DNA of 51,388 bases from a virus, in the IMG/VR virus record IMGVR_UViG_3300027754_000132, positions 1 to 51,388 of that record; one strand, given 5' to 3'. The position numbers and the translations under genes were made by a program. The notes beneath the pieces were generated by a model. The model did no database searches and was not told the origin of the DNA. It saw only the letters and a list, made by a program, of their open reading frames with translations. Within the stretch, counting starts at the first letter, position 1; each line of letters starts with the position of its first letter. This document shows, in pieces, positions 47,263 to 51,388 of this stretch.

Positions 47263-49983
47263 ATGTCAAATCAACCAACAACAAATGGGGAGGATAAACC
47301 CATGAAGGAAGAAACAGCACAGCAAAAGCTCAAGCGGTTAACGCAAGAGATTCCTATACAACCACAAAAGAAAGGAACGGAAATGATTTCATTCATGAAT
47401 GATTTCTTTCACACAATCACCAACGATCCTACTCCACAAGAGTCGCTGGGTTACACAACATCACAGAAAACAAACAAGCCATACAAGATGGGGACAACAA
47501 CTCGTACTGGGGCTGATGGTGACTACAACCACAATCTCTGGATGATGCCAATCAACAATGGTGACACTTGGAGCTATGGATTGTTGGAGCACAAGCTCAA
47601 TAACCGTGGAAAGAAGTTCAAACTTAAGATGATTACAATTAATGATCTTAAGACTTGGACAGGCAAAGATAGTGGAGACTTAGATGCATTAATCGAAGAA
47701 TCCAATTTTGCTTGGGCCAATGCCACACACGCGTTCTTCCTTAAGACAAGGGATGACGACAACTGGACATTGAGCGATCTTGGAATTGGTGTAATTGACA
47801 TGAAGAAAACATCAAAGCGTCTTCAGGAAATTACCCGGTTCACACAGATCCACAAGTCAAAGAACATGCAGCGGCTTACATTCTGCGTGTACACAAATGA
47901 GTGGATGGAGAAGTATTATCAGGATAACAATTTGAGCTACAACAGTTCAGATGAAGTTATGTTTGATGGTCCAGTGTTCATCCGCAAATCAGCCATGGTT
48001 AAAATGTGCTTTGAGATCACAGACGAAGTGACCAGGAAGCAAATGATTGGTGCTATCCATAACGGACGGAATACATTCCTTGCGCGTATGGCAATACCAA
48101 CTGGCTTAATCAAGGGCTTGTGGCATGTTGTTGAAGATGAAGACATCAATGCAGATGTGGTATACCACGAAACAGCATTGAAGAAGGAATACTTCACCAC
48201 TAACGATGTGTGGACATTCTCTGCATGGCCTATGGATACATCCTATGAAGTTAGTTGGGACACACAGTCCATGATTAACAACATTGGCTGGCTCTACACA
48301 CCAGAACGCTTCAAAGCTGAACTGGACACATTGCTCACAGACTTCACCAAAGAAGTGACATCTGGCAATCTTCCAGAGTGGATGAAAGTAGGCGCATCAA
48401 CAGATCAAGATGGTGGGCTTACCAATGAGGACAATGAACTGCAAGAGTGGCAGGCGAACTATGTCAAGTGGCAAAAGAATGGATTCTCGTTATACGACAG
48501 TTCAAACTTCATCCACCTGGCATTTGGACAGCTTGCTAATCGCATGCGTGCAGCAGTTAAGCGTGACAACATGTGGTTGCCAATGTGCAATGCATTCATG
48601 GCTCCAGTAATCACACACGAAGCTCTTCAGATTATGGGTGGGCAAAACCTTCCAGAATCAAAGAGTGATCTTGTATGGTTCGATCCGCGCTATGGTGCAA
48701 TCATTCCAGGCAATCGCTTTGTTGATACAGCGGTGTTACATGATACATGGGACCAAGATGGTGACATGGCTCGTTTCATCCGTATCAAATTATGGTGCAG
48801 TGACATCAATGTATGGGACACGATGGCTACCGAAGGAGTAGTACCTTACGTTGCAATTCCAACAACACCAGAAGAAGCGGTTGATGTAGTAGTGATTGTT
48901 CGTTCACCAAACGGACCAGGTGGATACAGTATCAACTTCTACGACGCTGAAACAATGCCATTCATGCGTGTCAATGAAGAGTTGGTGCAAGTTATTGACC
49001 TTGCTACAGCAACAATGCCTATGGGTACATTGCTTAAGGATACTGTAGTATCTGATGAGTTGCAAGACATCATCAATAATACGCAGTACACTAAGCGTGC
49101 ATTCACAAGGGATAATGCCAAAGACATGGTCATTGCACAAATGTCCAACCCTGGATTCGGTTCATTTGCAAACTTCATGATGGTGTATGCAAACGTATAT
49201 GGGCCAGGATACCCAGCTTCCATGCCGGCAACAGGTAATGACATCATCGACGCAAGTGCACAGACAGCCAACATTGAGGCATTTGAATACATCAGTTCAG
49301 GTGTAAGCATGCTGTGGGCAGATATGCTTCAAGATATTGTTAATAGCGATAAAGTTATTGACTCTTATCTGTTGAATCGTTTGCCAACAAGCTTCAACGC
49401 AATGCTGTATGGAACTAAACACATTGCAGATGGACCAATGGCAGAAATGCTTAAGCAGTACATCAAGACCATGAAGGAAATTGACCAGGAGAAGAAGAAT
49501 ACAATCTACCTCCGTACACGCTCAGAGCTCATCCCTATGTTGCAAGAGTTGATTCCGACTCTTACGGCAGATACTCAGGCATGGTGTGAATCGTTTAACA
49601 CCAAGTACATGCGTCTGCTCAGGGCATTGGATGAACAAAAGGCAGAGCGGAAAGCAGAAGAGACACAATGGTCAAGCCGTTACTTCAAGGCATGGAACGC
49701 TGTGTTCGCTGCAGATGCTTTGGAGAAGGTCATTAAGTCCATGGTGGATGAGATTAAGCTTTCATCAAACCCAGGTAAGTTTGCAGTTGCGCTGTATCGT
49801 TGGATGACAGACCCAAAGATGAGCTACGAATTGGTATATCGTGAAGCTACCAATGACTATGTCAAAGCAAATGCTCACCTCCGTTATGGTTTGGTGGACC
49901 GCGTAATCTTCCAGGCCGGCAAGCACGGTCAAGAGAATATGATGGATGTACTTATCCAGGGGCTCAAGGATCTGGGCCTCTAG
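47263..49983 (+). CDS. large protein with DxDGD motif, candidate double-psi-beta-barrel RNA polymerase
   Basis: 906 aa. No close family is recognised. In order: F-D-G-P-V-F-I (near 234-240), G-L-I-K-G-L-W-H-V-V (281-290), H-E-T-A-L-K-K-E-Y (302-310), and W-D-Q-D-G-D at 496-501. The order D-G, K-G, K, then DxDGD parallels DPBB1 and DPBB2 of the cellular RdRP/YonO group, whose catalytic motif is DxDGD binding Mg. This is my inference from short motifs. Internal ribosome site plus ATG units at 47286-47304 and 47371-47385 are in frame, so initiation may be lower. Rest of the protein is mixed helix/strand. Confidence 0.85.
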   Translation: MSNQPTTNGEDKPMKEETAQQKLKRLTQEIPIQPQKKGTEMISFMNDFFHTITNDPTPQESLGYTTSQKTNKPYKMGTTTRTGADGDYNHNLWMMPINNGDTWSYGLLEHKLNNRGKKFKLKMITINDLKTWTGKDSGDLDALIEESNFAWANATHAFFLKTRDDDNWTLSDLGIGVIDMKKTSKRLQEITRFTQIHKSKNMQRLTFCVYTNEWMEKYYQDNNLSYNSSDEVMFDGPVFIRKSAMVKMCFEITDEVTRKQMIGAIHNGRNTFLARMAIPTGLIKGLWHVVEDEDINADVVYHETALKKEYFTTNDVWTFSAWPMDTSYEVSWDTQSMINNIGWLYTPERFKAELDTLLTDFTKEVTSGNLPEWMKVGASTDQDGGLTNEDNELQEWQANYVKWQKNGFSLYDSSNFIHLAFGQLANRMRAAVKRDNMWLPMCNAFMAPVITHEALQIMGGQNLPESKSDLVWFDPRYGAIIPGNRFVDTAVLHDTWDQDGDMARFIRIKLWCSDINVWDTMATEGVVPYVAIPTTPEEAVDVVVIVRSPNGPGGYSINFYDAETMPFMRVNEELVQVIDLATATMPMGTLLKDTVVSDELQDIINNTQYTKRAFTRDNAKDMVIAQMSNPGFGSFANFMMVYANVYGPGYPASMPATGNDIIDASAQTANIEAFEYISSGVSMLWADMLQDIVNSDKVIDSYLLNRLPTSFNAMLYGTKHIADGPMAEMLKQYIKTMKEIDQEKKNTIYLRTRSELIPMLQELIPTLTADTQAWCESFNTKYMRLLRALDEQKAERKAEETQWSSRYFKAWNAVFAADALEKVIKSMVDEIKLSSNPGKFAVALYRWMTDPKMSYELVYREATNDYVKANAHLRYGLVDRVIFQAGKHGQENMMDVLIQGLKDLGL
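47286..47304 (+). promoter_or_regulatory. in-frame ribosome site plus ATG at the 906-aa gene
   Basis: GGGGAGG then an ATG at 47302, in frame after a 13-residue leader, copying the layout of the 172-aa gene start. Confidence 0.5.
47371..47385 (+). promoter_or_regulatory. second in-frame ribosome site plus ATG
   Basis: AAAGGAACGG then ATG at 47383 (M-I-S-F-M-N-D-F-F), still upstream of the recognised motifs. Confidence 0.45.
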
Positions 49984-50115
49984 GATAAGTATTATTATCA
50001 TCCGATATTCTAAAGTAGCCCAGTGAGAAAACCTAGGCTCTCAGGTCTAGTCCATTCTAAAAGATGTTCTGCGGTGGCCCCCATGACGGGTCTAGCCGTG
50101 GAATAAGTCGGGATT

Positions 50116-50121
50116 TATAAT
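50116..50121 (+). promoter_or_regulatory. possible -10 box before 178-aa gene
   Basis: TATAAT at 50116-50121, no clear -35. Predicted start near 50128, just before the hairpin. Confidence 0.35.
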
Positions 50122-50130
50122 GAATTCCGC

Positions 50131-50157
50131 CTGTCACCAGCAACGGGTTGTTGACAG
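50131..50157 (+). other. 5' UTR hairpin before 178-aa gene
   Basis: CTGT pairs with ACAG and CAGCAAC with GTTGTTG (one G-U) around GG. It lies just ahead of the AAAGGGG ribosome site. A control element for translation is plausible. Confidence 0.5.
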
Positions 50158-50176
50158 TTTAACGAAAGGGGACATC

Positions 50177-50713
50177 ATGTCTCTTGTTATCATCAAGGTG
50201 GGTGGCGAAGCAATTCACACTCACGAAAAGAAGGACGGCTCAGGCTCGTTCACCAAGACAGAAGTGCCAGTAACACTTCAACGGCTTGCTGATTCGGATC
50301 TGCCAGCAGGCATCCAGTACACAATCTGGCTGAATGCAACAACACAGGCCAAGGTGATTGCGCTTGCAATGGCATTCATCGCTGGAACCGTGAAGGTCAA
50401 GGGAACCAACGAGTTCTACCACCGTGACACCCGCTTGGGCATCAACAACGACGCTGAATCGTTTGAGTTCGGTGGTGTGAAACCGTACAACGGCCAGAAC
50501 AAAGCAACTGGTGAGTCTTACACACTCATGCAGGAGACCATCTGGTTGAAGGACGACTGTGTGTTCTCGTTTGAGATGCTGGAACTTCCAGTTGATTCAA
50601 AGAACGGCAACATCAACGACCTTCTCGCTGAATGTGACCTTGACCTTGTAGGCGACGCATTGTTGTCTGCACCTATCCCAACCGCCCTCGCAACCGCCGA
50701 AGAGCCTTTCTAG
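50177..50713 (+). CDS. unknown protein, 178 aa, SSB-like acidic tip
   Basis: ATG at 50177 after AAAGGGG. The longer frame to 50120 crosses the hairpin and has no ribosome site. Beta-rich (S-L-V-I-I-K-V-G-G-E-A, F-T-K-T-E-V-P-V-T-L-Q), then F-E-F-G-G-V-K-P-Y-N-G and a C-terminal acidic stretch ending A-E-E-P-F. The end resembles the D/E-rich, P-F tip of single-stranded DNA-binding proteins. Codon choice is more C/G-rich than in the left arm, suggesting high expression. A strong terminator follows. SSB identity is not proven. Confidence 0.7.
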   Translation: MSLVIIKVGGEAIHTHEKKDGSGSFTKTEVPVTLQRLADSDLPAGIQYTIWLNATTQAKVIALAMAFIAGTVKVKGTNEFYHRDTRLGINNDAESFEFGGVKPYNGQNKATGESYTLMQETIWLKDDCVFSFEMLELPVDSKNGNINDLLAECDLDLVGDALLSAPIPTALATAEEPF

Positions 50714-50736
50714 GTTCACGACAGTTGCTCAACCGT

Positions 50737-50790
50737 GTCAGTCAAGTTGGTGTGTGTCCCCCACATACATCAGCTTGGCTGACATTTTTT
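50737..50790 (+). terminator. strong rho-independent terminator
   Basis: GTCAGTCAAG pairs with CTTGGCTGAC (one G-U) over an inner GTGTGTG/CACATAC stem, then ATTTTTTTG. It ends the right-arm operon. Confidence 0.9.
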
Positions 50791-50817
50791 TGCCAGTAGT
50801 TCCCTATTTTTTTCTAT

Positions 50818-50866
50818 TAGTCCTATTCCTCATGTATATATGCATGTTAAGGAATAAGTAGGATTA
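50818..50866. repeat. inverted repeat in non-coding region
   Basis: TAGTCCTATTCCT and AGGAATAAGTAGGATTA are imperfect inverted copies, with a CATG...CATG core. Part of the 50714-51230 non-coding block. Confidence 0.55.
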
Positions 50867-50940
50867 GTTTTAAGATTTTGCGGGCATTTGTTTGTAAAAG
50901 CTGACCCTTCTGGGGTTGCGCAGACATTTGCGCCGCAAAC

Positions 50941-51091
50941 AGGTAGTCAACACCTGAAAACCCCTTGATCAGTCCTATCGGGATGAAGTTGATAATGGAC
51001 GCTGGATGCAATTCCATCATAAATTGCTACAGCAAGGTAGTCACACCTGTATAAAATCAATAGTCCTATTGAGCTAAAGATGACATTGGAC
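50941..51091 (+). ncRNA. tandem structured repeats, candidate small RNAs
   Basis: Two units 91-94 bases apart share AGGTAGTC(A)ACACCT at 50941 and 51035, AGTCCTAT at 50971 and 51062, and ATAATGGAC / ATTGGAC at 50992 and 51085. In each, AGGT pairs with ACCT and GTCC with GGAC. No convincing ORF covers them. A terminator-like hairpin (AGACG/CGTCT, then TTTT at 51092-51112) follows the second. Candidates for small RNAs or a replication/regulatory region. Confidence 0.55.
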
Positions 51092-51230
51092 AGACGATCT
51101 ACAGCGTCTTTTAAAAATTTAGGGTAGACTTGGCCACTGGTACAAGGGCGACACAAGAACACTGTCTGGTATATGCAGAAGAAGCGTTGTATCAATATAC
51201 CACCTACTCATCTCAATTGAAAGGATTGTT

Positions 51231-51388
51231 ATGGTAATCAAAGATGATTCATTTGATGTTAATCTTATTGCGACCAAAGAAGGTCTAATAAAAATTAGCC
51301 AATTGACCTTGCTGGAAACAGTTAAAGAAATGAACTACCGTACAGACGCATTGCTTGAAATCTGCGAATCACACCAATTGCTTATCGA
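51231..51388 (+). CDS. partial ORF at window edge
   Basis: ATG at 51231 after AAAGGA, open to the window edge (52 codons). Helical start L-I-A-T-K-E-G-L-I-K-I-S-Q-L-T-L-L-E-T-V. No family recognised because only the beginning is visible. Confidence 0.7.
   Translation, partial: MVIKDDSFDVNLIATKEGLIKISQLTLLETVKEMNYRTDALLEICESHQLLI

Noticed and set aside
47263-49983. EF-hand reading of D-Q-D-G-D and D-Q-D-G-G in the 906-aa protein
   Set aside because: Spacing after D-Q-D-G-D lacks the usual hydrophobic and final Glu positions; kept only as an alternative to the polymerase idea.
49984-50176. tRNA or tmRNA in the gap before the 178-aa gene
   Set aside because: No T-loop GGTTCRA pattern or acceptor stem; only ordinary hairpins seen.
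50947-51195. Minus-strand 82-aa ORF
   Set aside because: Covers the tandem structured repeats and has no ribosome site or recognisable protein features.

Overview
The window is part of an AT-rich tailed-phage genome (Caudoviricetes). It carries a complete set of virion-morphogenesis genes: large terminase, portal, prohead protease, major capsid protein, several tail and fibre genes. No host chromosomal genes, integrase, tRNA or insertion sequence was recognised. The host cannot be fixed from sequence alone. Most genes have AAAGGAG-type ribosome binding sites, and a few promoters place a -10 box exactly six bases before an ATG, as in leaderless genes, which are common in Actinobacteria. One protein carries a LysM (peptidoglycan-binding) domain. 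An actinobacterial or other monoderm host is a guess.

Left arm, 1-39.7 kb, entirely minus strand and read from right to left. It begins with a Clp-type AAA+ ATPase behind an AT-rich promoter region. Then come two small basic proteins and a run of small Cys-motif proteins. A group of large Gly/Ala-rich proteins follows, one of 975 aa with a DEDDh exonuclease domain. Next are the large terminase, a tail/fibre block (520, 312, 672 and 566 aa), three small ORFs, the portal, a small acidic ORF, a glycosyltransferase, a prohead protease fused to a Dps/ferritin-like domain and a scaffold-like tail, a structural protein and the major capsid protein. A terminator follows the capsid gene. After it come appendage genes (255, 137, 112, 441 and 977 aa), an Fn3 plus (PPSF/PPDF)n protein, and a modification cassette: GNAT, Cys-rich knuckle, four 2-oxoglutarate/Fe(II) dioxygenases and a GT32-like glycosyltransferase. 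The arm ends in more repetitive fibre genes, one interrupted by a frameshift and one cut by the window edge.

Right arm, 40.0-51.4 kb, mostly plus strand. A 59-aa ORF, recA and a zinc-ribbon ORF lead to a short gene and a bidirectional terminator shared with a convergent 64-aa acidic ORF. A second plus-strand block starts at 42.38 kb: a HAD phosphatase, a possible ADP-ribosyltransferase-fold protein, small proteins behind duplicated two-hairpin RNA elements, a membrane protein, a membrane-anchored LysM protein, a PcfJ-like protein, a DnaJ-type zinc-finger protein, a 906-aa protein with a DxDGD motif suggestive of a double-psi-beta-barrel RNA polymerase, and a 178-aa protein with an SSB-like C-terminal tip. 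A strong terminator, then about 430 bp of structured non-coding repeats, then a partial ORF close the window.

The most unusual points are the DxDGD protein, the prolyl-hydroxylase-like cassette next to Pro-rich and collagen-like fibre proteins, the protease-Dps fusion, the exonuclease domain in a virion-region protein, and two families of repeated RNA-like elements, one with compensatory base changes.
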